NCBI RefSeq assembly: GCF_039555335.1
Contig: NC_092628.1
Span: 34,928,965-34,992,964 of the forward strand
DNA: 64,000 nucleotides
Source of the DNA: Amphiura filiformis
Taxonomy: Eukaryota > Echinodermata > Ophiuroidea > Amphilepidida > Amphiuridae
Direction of reading: 5' to 3'
Below are positions 22,780-34,500 of this stretch, one piece after another (the first letter of the stretch is position 1; every line of letters begins with the position of its first letter). The position numbers and the translations under genes are program-made. The notes beneath the pieces were generated by a model. The model saw nothing but the letters and a program-made list of their open reading frames with translations, was not told the origin of the DNA and searched no databases.

Positions 22780-23755
22780 AATTAAGGATCTGAAGGGGCA
22801 CGGCAACTTTTTTAGGGCAAGTGAATTTTCACTGAAAAGGTAAGGCAGCACGGCAATTTGTAATATTTCAAAAGGGCATCAAAAGGGCATCAAGGCAACT
22901 GTTGAAAATTTGAGAAGGGCACCAAGGCAATTTTTCAAAAGCAAATGGATGCATTGCATTACCGTCAGCTGAATTTGACACCAAAGTAAAATTCGACTCT
23001 CAACTTTACACTAAAACTAACCTGATTGCTTAAAAAACCTGCTTTATAATACAGTTTAATTTACTTAAATTTTGCGATCCCTAGTTCTGAGCTGCAAAAC
23101 TGACTCTAAATGTGATGAAACAGCTGTAACTTTGGTAATAATATTGATCAAATTCGCCGGGATAAAAACTATTTCGTGCAAACATATCTAGAGATGGGCT
23201 CACATGTACAAGATAAGACGATACCGGAAGGGTATCGCCATCGGTTTGCAATGGGAAGTCAATGTTTGATAATCGAGAGAACAATTGATTTGCCCAGCGC
23301 TCAGATTTTGTTTACGACACGAGGTCGAGGAAGCTATAGTTACTAACAGCGTTTCTGATTGGTCGATAGTACATGTATGTTGAAGGTATTTCTCTGACCA
23401 ATCGAGAAAATGAAGTCAGATTTCTAGTAACCAGATAATGTATAAGCCGATGTGATTGGCTGAATATGTAAGCTTACGTAGGGGTAATGAATATTAATTC
23501 ACAACAAACTATTGTGTATACTGTGATTGATAGCTGGGTTACGATGCTCAAAATAGCGATCGTGTTCAAGATTTTCGATTTAATTTTCCACAATTTTGCT
23601 GGGATTTAACCAGAACTTGTTAATGATTTTATAATGAAGGGGCATGGCTGGCCGGCTAGGGCACCCACGGCAACTTCATTTAGGGGCACGGCAAGTGACT
23701 GCCGTCGGTAAAGGACATATTTTGAGGGCATTGCGGCAATGGGGGTGGGCAAGAT
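22780..23755. repeat. Decayed repeat with GGGCACGGCAA motifs at both ends
   Basis: GGGGCACGGCAACTT at about 22795 and related GGGCA-CGGCAA blocks to 22945 reappear at about 23640-23750 (GGCACGGCAAGTGAC). About 690 bp of different sequence separates them. That middle contains three CCAAT/ATTGG boxes (about 23357, 23398, 23455). It looks like one repeat split by another sequence; no clean termini were found. Confidence 0.35.
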
Positions 23756-23795
23756 CATGGAATTAAGCTACGGCGGTGCGCTTTCATACTTTTAT

Positions 23796-24740
23796 TAGGT
23801 ATCCCAGGCAAACCTTAGTTTAGGTATGCTAGGTGAATTCAAATTTGCCATCAAACTGCATCATTTTATATATCAAATTAAAGCTCTTGAGTAAACAAAG
23901 CCAAAACTGAAAACCTTTTTTTCATAGCACTTTCGTAGCAAAGTTACATCTGGTCAAAGATTGACTTTCATCAAAAAGATTCAGCTAGCAAAATTCCCCA
24001 AAAGCGGCATTTTGAGGGGTGTTTCTAGATCTTAGTCTCATTATGATAGCAGCTTTTTAAATGGAACTGCTATCAAAATCCTCTAAAATTCCATGTGCGA
24101 TTGTCTTATCACCATAAAAATCATATATTTGGGTCAAGTGAAGTATAGAAAACATATTTATGTAGGTTTCCTTCTTGACCAGTTGTTTTAAATTTCTATG
24201 TAAATATGCATTGACATTGTCGGTGAATTTGGTTGACTAGCAAATGTGTTAACTAAGGTTTGCCTGGGATACCTACTTAGTTAACACATTTGCTTGTCAG
24301 CGAAATTCGCCGAGACCGGGGCCCAAACACAACGCATATTTACATAGAAATTTGAATTTTTTTCGAGGATAGGTCGGTGAAGGAAACCTACATAAATATG
24401 TTTTCTATACTTCACTTGACCCAAATATATGATTTTTATGGTGATAATCAAGTCGCACATGGAATTTTAGAGGATTTTGATAGCAGTTCCATTAAAAAAA
24501 GTTGCTATCGCCATGAGACTAAGATCTAGAAACACCCCTAAATGCCGTTTTGGGGAATTTTGCTAAGAGAATCTTTTTGATGAAAGTCAATCTTTGACAA
24601 GATGTAACTTTGTTACGGAAAGTGCTATGACAAAAATGTTTTCAGTTTTGGCTTTCTTTACTCAAGGGCTTTAATTTGATATGTAAAATGATGCAGTTTG
24701 ATGGCAAATTTGAATTCACCTAGCATACCTACTTTTATGA
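23796..24740. mobile_element. Near-1-kb palindromic foldback element
   Basis: The left arm (about 23815-24265) and right arm (about 24270-24730) are inverse over about 450 bp. Examples are GTGAATTCAAATTTGCCATC with GATGGCAAATTTGAATTCAC, and TCACTTGACCCAAATATATG inverse to CATATATTTGGGTCAAGTGA. GTATCCCAGGCAAACCTTAG at the left edge recurs inverted near the centre (24252-24274). Arms differ by scattered substitutions and small indels. No coding sequence. Confidence 0.88.
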
Positions 24741-24824
24741 GGTGATTCAGCCAGGTACCTGGATTCAGCACTCAACAACAAGTTGTCATGACTTAATTTA
24801 TTCTTTATGATTACGATTTAAAAA

Positions 24825-25490
24825 AATATATATAAACGGGTTATATAAAGGGTATGTGAATAAAACTTTTTCATAACATTCAAAAACATTTTTTGATAAC
24901 TTACTGCAAATATTCTCAAACATATCATTATTTAAAAGGGCATTTCGTGATCCACATGCCAGCCTCATCCCCCACTTTTCTCAAAAAAGTTGAGATTTTT
25001 ATATCACTGGAAACCTCTGGCTACATAATGTTTATGTACAAAATATTTCGTTTAGCAAAGATATCGTGAAATTTGAATTTCGTTCTGGTGCACCAGAACG
25101 AAATTACAACGTATTGTCTATGGAGCAGTGTAATACACATAATCATGCATAACTCGCAAACGCAATATCGGAATCAACTGAAATTTTGGGAATATGCTTT
25201 TTTCGTGGATATGTACTGAAAAATGTCATAAAAAGAGGATGCTAGGATCACGAAATACTCCTTTAAGTGGTGACAAAATATTTGGCAAAAAATGTTTGCA
25301 GAAAATATTTCAATAACATTTTGAAAACATTAAAAAACTATTTTTGTAGTGTGTTTCCATACAAAACGTTTTAAAATGTTTTTATGACCTTTATTTAACC
25401 CGACATTTAATGTTATTAAAACGTTTTTACCAAAACCAAAACCCAAAAATATACATGTAGGCCTAACCTGTTTTGTGTTTGCTGGGATGG
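24825..25490. repeat. Dispersed repeat (family of 8932) interrupted by a MITE
   Basis: The ends GGTTATATAAAGGGTATGTG and TTGTGTTTGCTGGGATGG match the copy at 8932-9225. The centre is interrupted by the TTAA-flanked element at 24936-25262. Confidence 0.6.
24936..25262. mobile_element. TTAA-flanked MITE with 28-bp perfect central palindrome
   Basis: Left end AAGGGCATTTCGTGATCC and right end GGATCACGAAATACTCCT are inverted. TTAA lies immediately outside on both sides (24932-24935, 25263-25266), as for piggyBac- or Kolobok-type insertions. At 25077-25104, ATTTCGTTCTGGTG followed by its exact reverse complement forms a perfect 28-bp palindrome. It sits within the 24825-25490 repeat, so it is the younger insertion. 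Confidence 0.82.
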
Positions 25491-26820
25491 CCTTTCAGAC
25501 CTTCAGATTAAAATGTAGATTACTTGCTAGCTTTATATTATAAATGGTCAATGATTTAATATAAAAGTTATTATTATTATCATTATTTATAACATTGTGA
25601 TGATTTTTCATTATTATTATAAATTTTATTTCATCATTTCAAATTGTAATATTTTATAATTATTAAAATTTTATTCCATGTAGATTTATGCGCCCACGTT
25701 AAACTTGGTCAATTTCGCACAGTGGTCCTCTGGGGATAATTGCCTATCGATTGGATTGATCATGGATAGGCCTATGAACGTATTGGTGATGTCATAAGCT
25801 TAACTTTGGTGGACAATAGAATAACCATTGATTGACAAGGTTACCCCTGCACTGCGTCCCCTAGCCGCTTGTATTGAGACGCCATACAATTTAAAAATTT
25901 AGCACAATTTGGAATATTTTAGATAGCCAACCCCATTCTGTTAGTAGATCTGCGAGACACCCCATTGGAAATTCCTATTTTTTTCATCTCAAATTTTTTT
26001 CATCTCAACACGATCACAGTCTCTAAAATGACAGTTCCATCCATTCTATTACCGTATGTAAATCATAAATATGAGTGCTACTATTAGGGCAACTCTAATA
26101 AAGTTCATGAGCTGGATCAAAATACCAGGACTAAATTAACCAAAAGTTGTAAAGGCTTATGCATCTGCCTTTAGCACTATTTTAGGACACAATTGTCATC
26201 GTTGTGTTCATTTTAGGATTGAAATCATTGCAATTTTTTTGCCCGCGCGCGCGCATTAGTCCTGGTAATGTTCTTTCAGTAGCAGATCAGCAGGACGATT
26301 TGGAAATTTTGCATCCTGGCTCTGTAACACCGGTACATCCCCCTTAGAATTTTAGCATTGAAATGGCAAATTTTCTGTGCGCAATTTATCAAAGTTTCGT
26401 TCGCTTAGTTTCCGGCTAAAGGATTTCTGGGGACAGCTTGGAAAAACTTGGGTTACGGATGTGGGGGAGGGGTGTATCTGAGTAGGGTGGCAATCATGTT
26501 GTGCAGGTGACAGCAAAAGGTAAATCAGGCCACCAACAAAATTTATTTCTCAACCCCCCACCCCCCCCCCCCAAGAAAATGGTCTAGTGATGGCCCTGCT
26601 GACATGCTGAACAAGTGGACATCACATCATATTATGTGCTAGCAGTGGTCTATAGGTCTCGCTTAAGGATACAAATTACAACTACCTTGTGCAATTTCAC
26701 TAATGTTTATTGTATTATGCGATGCCTTTACCCTATATTTGGCAACTCAATTTTAGTATTATATTGTATTTTTAATGTATTTTATATGCTTATAATTATG
26801 TACTGTGTAATTTTAGTTCT
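25491..26820. other. Intergenic, AT-rich
   Basis: No gene seen. (ATT)n-like low-complexity DNA lies at about 25560-25680, a GCGCGCGCGC run near 26243 and a poly-C patch near 26555-26573. Confidence 0.4.
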
Positions 26821-26824
26821 TTTA

Positions 26825-26948
26825 TTTTGGTGTGTGTATAAGGGCCCCCATCCAGTGGGTCTGCGTGCCTGTTCGGGGTTGCCCTTTTGCACCACACACA
26901 GCATTTTGATATTTTGTGCAATAAAGATATTAAACTAAACTAAACTAG
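26825..26948 (+). mobile_element. 3' end of a non-LTR retrotransposon
   Basis: A GC-richer block (CCTGTTCGGGGTTGCCC) is followed by TTTTGTGCAATAAAGATATT and an AAACT-type repeated tail (AAACTAAACTAAACTAG). An AATAAA directly before a short-period tail is typical of LINE 3' ends. The copy is 5' truncated and non-coding. Confidence 0.5.
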
Positions 26949-28330
26949 ACTTAGCTGTGGTCTAAGACCACAAACACAGCCGTGTTGTAACCCCTTAATG
27001 ACCTTTGACCCCAAAATATATGAAAATCCCATAGACATTGGCCAATGTCAACGTATGTGTGCACGTGGCATCACTTTGCCATGTTTATTTGTGGCAGAAG
27101 GGGCAGTTTGAAGGTTTTTTGTCTCAGACCGGAAGTGACCCATTAATGACCTTTTACCCCAAATAAAAAAATACCACATATACACTGAGTAACATCAATT
27201 CATGAGTGAATGTACCGTCTCTGTGCTATAATTTTCTTGGCTGATAAAGTTTTTGAAGTTATTTCGTTTTATACCGGAAGTGACCCCTTAATGACCTTTG
27301 ACCCCAAATCTGTGTACACCCCATAGACACTGGGTAATAACAATGCACGTGTGCAAGTGGCATCACTGTCCTCGTAATTTGTGGGAGAAGATGCATTTTA
27401 AAGGTATTTCGTTTTATACCGAAAAGTGACCCATTAATGAACTGTGACCAAAAATAAAAAAATACCATATATAAATTGGGTAAACACAAATCATGTGTGA
27501 ACATACCATCACTCTCCTATGTTTTTCTTAGCTAATAAAATTTTTTGAAGATATTTCGATTTATACCGGAAGTGACCCCTTAATGATCTTTGACCCCAAA
27601 TCTGTGTACACCACATTGACACTAGGTAATAATAATGCATGTGTGCAAGTGGTGTCACTGTCCTACGTAATTTGTGGGAGAAGATGCATTTTAAAGGTAT
27701 TTCGTTTTAGACCACGAACACAGCCGTGTTGTAACCCCTTAATGACCTTTGACCCCAAAATATATGAAAATCCCATAGACATTGGCTAATGTCAACGTAT
27801 GTGTGCACGTGGCATCACTTTGCCATGTTTATTTGTGGCAGAAGGGGCAGTTTGAAGGTTTTTTGTCTCAGACCGGAAGTGACCCCTTAATGACCTTTGA
27901 CCCCTTAATGACCTTTTGACCCCAAATAAAAAAAATACCACATATACATTGGGTAACTGCAACTCATATGTGAACATACCGTTACTGTTCTATGTTTTCC
28001 TTAGCTAATAATTTTTTTTGAAGGTATTCCGTTTTATACCGGAAGTGACCCCTTAATGACCTTTGACCCCAAATCTGTGTACACCATATAGACACTGGGA
28101 AATTACAATGCATGTGTGCAAGTGGCGTCACTGTCCTACGTAATTTGTAGGAGAAGATGCATTTTGAGTTGAAATCACGTTTTTGATTCCTATGACCCCT
28201 GCGTGACCTTTGACCCCACGAGTTTCATGTGACATGTAGGGGCACGGTCAATGATCATTGTGACCAAGTAAGGTCAAAATCGATGTAGGCATGTGAGTGC
28301 TAGAGCAAATGAAATGGTTGACAGAAAGAA

Positions 28331-30240
28331 CTAGACGACCAGCCATGCCGCGACATGGCACACAAGACGGCCCGAAAATGGATTTTCAACTTTTTGACCT
28401 TAAACTTTGACCATTTGGGCCGAGGCTATTATAGACTTCCCCACCATTAATGGTGCATCACTGTAGCATATAGGGGCTTAATCCGTCTTCCATAGGCTGA
28501 GATATAGCCACTTTTCCGTAATTAAAAAAAAAAATTGGCAAATTTGACGTTTTGACCCCCTTAATGACCTTTGACCCCAATATAAAAAAAAACCTCATCT
28601 ACACCGAGAAAATGCATTGTTACAGTTTAAATTTAAAAAATCTACTATGCTTAGTTATGGAGATAAAAATTCTTGAAGTTATTTAGCTTAAAACCGGAAA
28701 TGACGCCTAAATGACCTTTGACCAAAAAATAAAAATACCGTGCATACATCGGGTAACACTAATAATGCATATATGAAGTTTATGTCACTCTACGTTTTGA
28801 GATAAAAAAAATAAAAATATTTGATTATTTTTGGTTTTTGACCGAAGCGACCCTTAATGACCTTTGACCCCAAAACTGTAGACACCTTAAAGACCCTGGT
28901 TGGTAGCAATGCATGTGTGCTAATGGCAACACTCTGCTATGTAATTTGTAAAAACAGTGATTTTTTGAATATTTTTAGCTTTCAGACCGGAAATGACCCC
29001 CTTAATGACCTTTGACCCCTTATCTGTGAACACCCTATAGACACCGACCAAAGTCAAGTCACATGACCTAAGCATGTCACCATCACATGTTATTTGTGGA
29101 AGAAGATACATTTTATAGTAAAAATCGCATTTTGACCCCTGTGACCAGGTCAAAGGTCAGATGCAAGTCAAAGTCATATGACCTGTGCGGGCAAGGTAAG
29201 TGGTTATCCTTACCAAGTTTAGTCACAATCCATCAACCAACGACTGAGCTATAGGCACGAACGTGGTGACAGAAAGAAGAAAGAACTAGACGACCAGCCA
29301 TGCCGCGACATGGCACACAAGACGGCCCGGAAATAGATTTTCAACTTTTTGACCTTGAACTTTGACCATTTGGACCGAGGCTATTATAGACTTCCCCCAC
29401 CATTAATGGTGCATCATTGTAGCATATAGGGGCTTAATCCGTCTTCCATAGGCTGAGATATATCCACTTTTCTGTAATTAAAAAAAAAAATGGGCAAATT
29501 TGACGTTTTAACCACCTTAGTGACCTTTGACCCCAATATAAAAAAAAAAACATCTACACCGAGAAAATGCATTGTTACAGTTCAAATTTAAAAAATCTAC
29601 TATGCTTAGTTATAAATGGAGATAAAAATTCTTGAAGTTATTTAGCTTAAAACCGGAAATGACGTCTAAATGACCTTTGACCAAAAAAATAAAAATACCG
29701 TGCATACATCGGGTAACACTAATGCATATATGAAGTTTATGTCACTCTACATTTTGAGATAAAAAAAATAAAAATATTTGATGATTTTTGGTTTTTGACC
29801 GGAAGTGACCCCAAAACTGTAGACACCTTAAAGACCCTGGTTGGTAGCAATGCATGTGCTAATGGCAACACTCTGCTATGTAATTTGTAAAAACAGTGAT
29901 TTTTTGAATATTTTTAGCTTTCAGACCGGAAATGACCCCCTTAATGATCTTTGACCCCTTATCTGTGAACACCCTATAGACACCGACCAAAGTCAAGTCA
30001 CATGACCTAAGCATGTCACCATCACATGTTATTTGTGGAAGAAGATACATTTTATAGTAAAATCGCATTTTAGCCATTGTGAGCAGGTCAAAGGTCAAAT
30101 GGAGTTCAATGTCATGTAACATGTGGGGACATGGTCAGTGGTGTTTGTGACCAGGCATGGTCAAAATCGGTCAAAGCATACCAGAGATAGGGCGAAACGT
30201 GGCGAATCACGCAAAATGTCACGTTTTGCTAAGAAAAAGC
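28331..30240. repeat. ~955-bp higher-order tandem duplication inside the DR1 array
   Basis: CTAGACGACCAGCCATGCCG at 28331 recurs at 29286. The following sequence runs in parallel (CATTAATGGTGCATCA, CATATAGGGGCTTAATCCGT, CACCATCACATGTTATTTGT) with one small internal deletion in the second copy near 29810. The head of each unit holds the palindromic GCCATGCCGCGACATGGC. Confidence 0.85.
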
Positions 30241-30403
30241 AAAAAAAATCACGTTTTTGACCATTGCAGCTAGGTCAAAGGTCACAGCCAGGTCAAAGTC
30301 AAATGGAAGTTTTGGAGTAGCCCAGTGGTCATTTGGGTCAAGTATGGTTGAAATCTGCCAATGCCTTGCGGAGCTAGAGGCACGAACGTGGTTGACAGAA
30401 AGA

Positions 30404-30569
30404 AAGATCCCAAGCAAGACAGGACAAGACAGGCGCAGCTGCGCGCCGTCTTGTAAAGATCCCAAGCAAGACAGGACAAGACGGCGCAGCTGCGCGCCAT
30501 CTTGTAAGAAAGAAAGAAGAAGAACCTGTAAGAAAAAAGACACAGCCGTGACTAACGTCACGGCTGTGT
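30404..30569. repeat. Tandem 54-bp hairpin units and terminal 12-bp-stem hairpin
   Basis: AGATCCCAAGCAAGACAGGA occurs at about 30404 and 30458, each followed by a hairpin around GGCGCAGCTGCGCGCC. At 30540-30569 ACACAGCCGTGA and TCACGGCTGTGT form a perfect 12-bp stem around a 6-nt loop, marking the right end of the array. Confidence 0.8.
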
Positions 30570-31271
30570 AATCAAACATGATGTCAATTTAAGTCCAAAT
30601 TTAATGTCAAGTTTTATATTTTATAAATCATGATTTTGAAGGTAAAATATAGTGGTTGTCCAGGGGATACGTACGTAGCTCAATATGTTTGTCCTCAGTG
30701 ATTTTTGGACAAGAGGATAAGTGCTTATTTTTCGAACACTTAAAGAAGATTCAATTCGGTCTTAAATTGAGGCTAATTCATTCTAAATTACTCATGTTTT
30801 TATCCTGTTTTAAAATAATTTCTAATTATATTTTTATGACGGTTGTCATGCAATGTGCCAAGGATGGTTGTGGATTAGGGGGAGATGGATTAGGGGGAGG
30901 GAATATCATAAATTTGATCTAAAACCCCAATTAAAAATTTGAATCCGGTAAAAAAATGTCTAAATGAACTCCCAGACATCTAAACCAAGTACCGGTAAAT
31001 AAATATAAAAAAATGTGAAAAAAGAGGGGGGGGGGGATTAAATACCCCCTACTTTGTGACTGTTTATGCCTGTACTCGCTCACTTTTTAACTGATTTTCA
31101 AAAATAAAAAGGTGTCAAAATGCTCAGGAGGATGAACCATTTCAAATGAGACGTGTAGGTAAAATGTTTGAAACATTTCACCTTTTTACTACCCCAGTTT
31201 CCGATACAGGGCCTATTATGTTTTGATGAGTCCAAGTGTGTAAAAATATTGGATCCAAAACATAATAATGA

Positions 31272-31411
31272 TAAAATTGGATGCTTTACGGCTACCCAAT
31301 ATTTATTGGTCTCGCTATGAGTTTTAAAATATTGGACTCAACTACGTCTCATCCAATATTTTAAAACTCATAGCTCGACCAGTAAATATGGGCTCAATCG
31401 ATCCAATTTTA
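31272..31411. mobile_element. Small foldback upstream of gene 2
   Basis: TAAAATTGGAT...CGCTATGAGTTTTAAAATAT is inverted as ATATTTTAAAACTCATAGC...ATCCAATTTTA. The arms are about 60 bp with a short centre. It lies about 110 bp upstream of the gene 2 start codon. Confidence 0.75.
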
Positions 31412-31519
31412 CATCAGACTTGTGTTATGAACCTGGTATTTTAACTGATATTTCCTGTGTCTGTGTTGAATAATTTATTACTACAGTTGAATTGAGTTGT
31501 TGATAACAGACTGCAAACA

Positions 31520-31573
31520 TGCCAAGAAGAAGTGCCAAAAGTAGAGCCAGGCAAATGAGTAACCAGAAGAAGG
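31520..31573 (+). CDS. Gene 2 coding exon 1 (acidic/Lys-rich zinc-finger protein)
   Basis: ATG at 31520 opens 18 codons (MPRRSAKSRARQMSNQKK), a strongly basic N-terminus. These run straight into GTAAGT at 31574, a consensus donor. The exon is an exact multiple of three (phase 0), and the proposed acceptor TTTTTGCAG (to 35188) opens a long frame in the same phase, which supports the pairing. Upstream TTATTACTACAG (to 31486) could be an acceptor, implying a non-coding 5' exon further upstream; no TATA box is seen. This exon is too short to be found as an open frame and is inferred from frame and splice-site agreement. Confidence 0.7.
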
Positions 31574-34500
31574 TAAGTTTTTGATCTTTTAAAATAATAC
31601 AAAGTTCAAAGTTGTATTTTTTATTGATAAATAATGATATGTGACCAGCTCCAACAAAACCTGGAACAAGCCGCCAGGCATGTTTTTGAGGTATAGGCCT
31701 TTAAAGATGACATTCCCATAAAAAAAAAATCAAATTTTGGAATTTTTAATTTCATGGTATTTGACCTTGGGACTGAGTGGACTTTCAAATCTTTGAAAGT
31801 ACTTATTAAAAGGAGGTTTATTTAATCAATAATTGACAGTTGAACTATGATAATCCCTATTCAATCATGTGTAAAGCAGGAAACTACGGTAATTAGCACA
31901 TTGCTCAAATTAGCAGTTCAGCAAAAATATCAAGGTATCATTTACAAAATGATCCATATCAATTGATGCTATGTATATAATTTTGGTATCATTTTGAAGC
32001 TTATTGTCCCGTGCTTACATTTTTATTCAAATCATGGAATGTCAAAAATGTGACTTGTTCCTGGCTTTGTCAGATATTAGAAATACTTTGACCAAGTTTC
32101 AAGACAAAAGTATGCAAAATAAAAGTACCCTGAACATTTATGCATGGATTTTTAGCAAAATATTGGCAAAAATTATCTGTTAATGAGCTTCTCCAGTCAG
32201 TTTAGCTCATTAACTTGATTGATTATTGATAAAAACAATAAGATATAAATTGATATATTTTGAAAACCGTATGTCCAATATTTCCAAATTTTGAGTTGTA
32301 TTGCTCCAGTGGTTTTGATATGTATGAGAAGCAAAAATTTGTAAAACAATACCCCATAGGATAGTACATGCACTTCCGGTGTGGTTACCACAAATCACTA
32401 CGTTTTTGTTCGTACCATTTAAATAAAAATATCTTGGGCTTTAAATTTCACTTGGATAATGAGAAAAATATTAGCTTGCTTCTGATACCAAAATCTCAAT
32501 TTTGATGAAGAAAAATAATGGATGGATAAGGCTGTCAATTGGGTGAAGGACCTTTAACCAATATCCCCATCCTAGAGATGTTTTGTTTCTTATGATTAGA
32601 CTAGAGGAGCAATTTGAGATATTGCATGTTGGATTGGTTACAATTGTTGGCCACCATCTTGTTTCCAATACTTACGTTTAACAACCTAAAAACAAAGAAT
32701 CAAGCGGATATAATTTGCTTTTAACAGACATTCTACACAGACTAGGCCTATTGTATATTCATAACCTACCTACACTGCAAGATTCTCATCTGTGTGACGC
32801 CGATGTCACATCAATGTCACTCCATCGGAAACTACACCTCGGTTTTCCATATCGCCGGTCCGAAATAGCCGGGTAGCCAGCCGCCTAGGTTTCTACATCG
32901 TGACTACGCAGCGCGGTAACCTCCCAGGAAAGTCACACCGGTGTGACTACGCGACTGGGCCTGGGTGCTCAGTACCGGGGTTCTGGGTTGCCGGTTTTGC
33001 TTTTATTGCCATATTTTTTATATTCTCTTGATTTATTCAAATAATATTCTTTATTTCTTGCTTTTTTTAAGGGATTAGGGAGGGGGAAATTGCAAACTGA
33101 ACTTTTAAAATAATATTAGATGAATAAAATAAATTTGTTAGTAAAAGAAATAAACATGATAAGTAAACAAAGTATAATTCAATAAACTAATATGATGAAT
33201 AAAATACATTTTTGTTAATTGGTGGTTATTTGAATAACTAAATAAATAAAAATTAAGAAATAAATAAACAGGAAGAAACCAATAAACGAAGAATGGAAGA
33301 AACAAAGAAACACTTCGAAAGAAAACAACTTGAGAAAAATTGCAAATAAAGAAGTTAAAAGTAGGAAAATTATAAGAGGCATGTAGGCCTATTGATGATT
33401 TAAAATATTAAATGTGTAAAATAAATTAATAATTATAACAATAATAATTCATAATATTTATGTGATAATAAATAAGACATAATTTCAAACAAACACTGCA
33501 ATAGGCCTATATTGATGTGACACCGATTTAAAGGCATAATTTGATAACGTAAAAAATCAACATGAAAAACGAATCAAACTAATAGGCCTATAAAAACAAC
33601 ATTTTGAAAAACAGAAAAAGAAAAAAGAAAATTGCACAAGCCAAAGTTTTTACGGCAGTAGAAGTAGTAGGCCTATATTCAGAAAAGTGGCAAGAAGACA
33701 AACAAAATGCATGATAGGCCTATAAGCAATTTTAAATATAACAGAAAAATTCTTGCTTCAAAATACCTAAGTGAATTTTTGGCAAATTAAAATGTATAAA
33801 TTGAAAATTCCAGGCCTATAGGCCTACTTTAAACTTGAAAACGAAACAAACTAATGAGCCAAGTAAATCAAACAATAATCAATGCGAACTTCGGCTGAAA
33901 ACAAAATTTAAACTCTTTAAAACATTTAAAAAAACAATAAGCCTATGTAGGCCTATTTATAACATTATCATGGAAAATATGAAAAATAGGCTAAAATTGA
34001 TTGCAAAACATGCCATCCAACCATTCAAGTAAACAAAACAATGATATAAGTTCTGTGGGAAAACAAATAAACACAATAAAAACAAACAAATTAATAAACC
34101 AAGATCAACACACACAGTTGATGAGATTATAAACATGCAGCATAAAGAATCAAAATTAGGCCTATATAAAAGAGAACAATTAAATTATAAACAAAACAAA
34201 ATGAATCGAAAGTCTCAAAATTGAGATATTATAGAGAATGCAAAGCAAGATAAAAACAAACAAACAAACAAAAACAGACGGCAGAACAGCTAGCCATGGA
34301 CCCACTACGTACAGCATGCATCAATCAATCAATTAATATTATAAAAACCAACTCATTCCATTCATGAGCGTATTATGACATGCAGTAAACAAGCATGTTG
34401 CGCGTATTTACCATCATCAGCGCGTATAAGCGCGCGTACCCGGAGTGCTCGAACTCATAACAAGGTACGGTCAACGAACTTTTGGCGGCGTAGTCACCTT

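Larger units (their letters stand above)
26953..30569. repeat. Satellite-like array of ~147-bp units carrying DR1 motifs
   Basis: TGACCTTTGACC or a one-to-two-base variant recurs at 26999, 27148, 27292, 27438, 27584, 27743, 27891, 28058, 28204, 28565, 28712, 28858, 29006, 29521, 29671 and 29945. It occurs inverted (AGGTCAAAGGTCA) at 29147, 30085 and 30272. Most spacings are 144-150 bp. Units share ACCGGAAGTGACCCCTTAA, a variable middle with TGCATGTGTGCAAGTGG, and GTAATTTGTGGGAGAAGATG. ACACAGCCGTG occurs at 26974 and 27718, and its inverse closes the array at 30569. The whole may be one large transposon with an expanded tandem interior. Non-coding. Confidence 0.85.
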
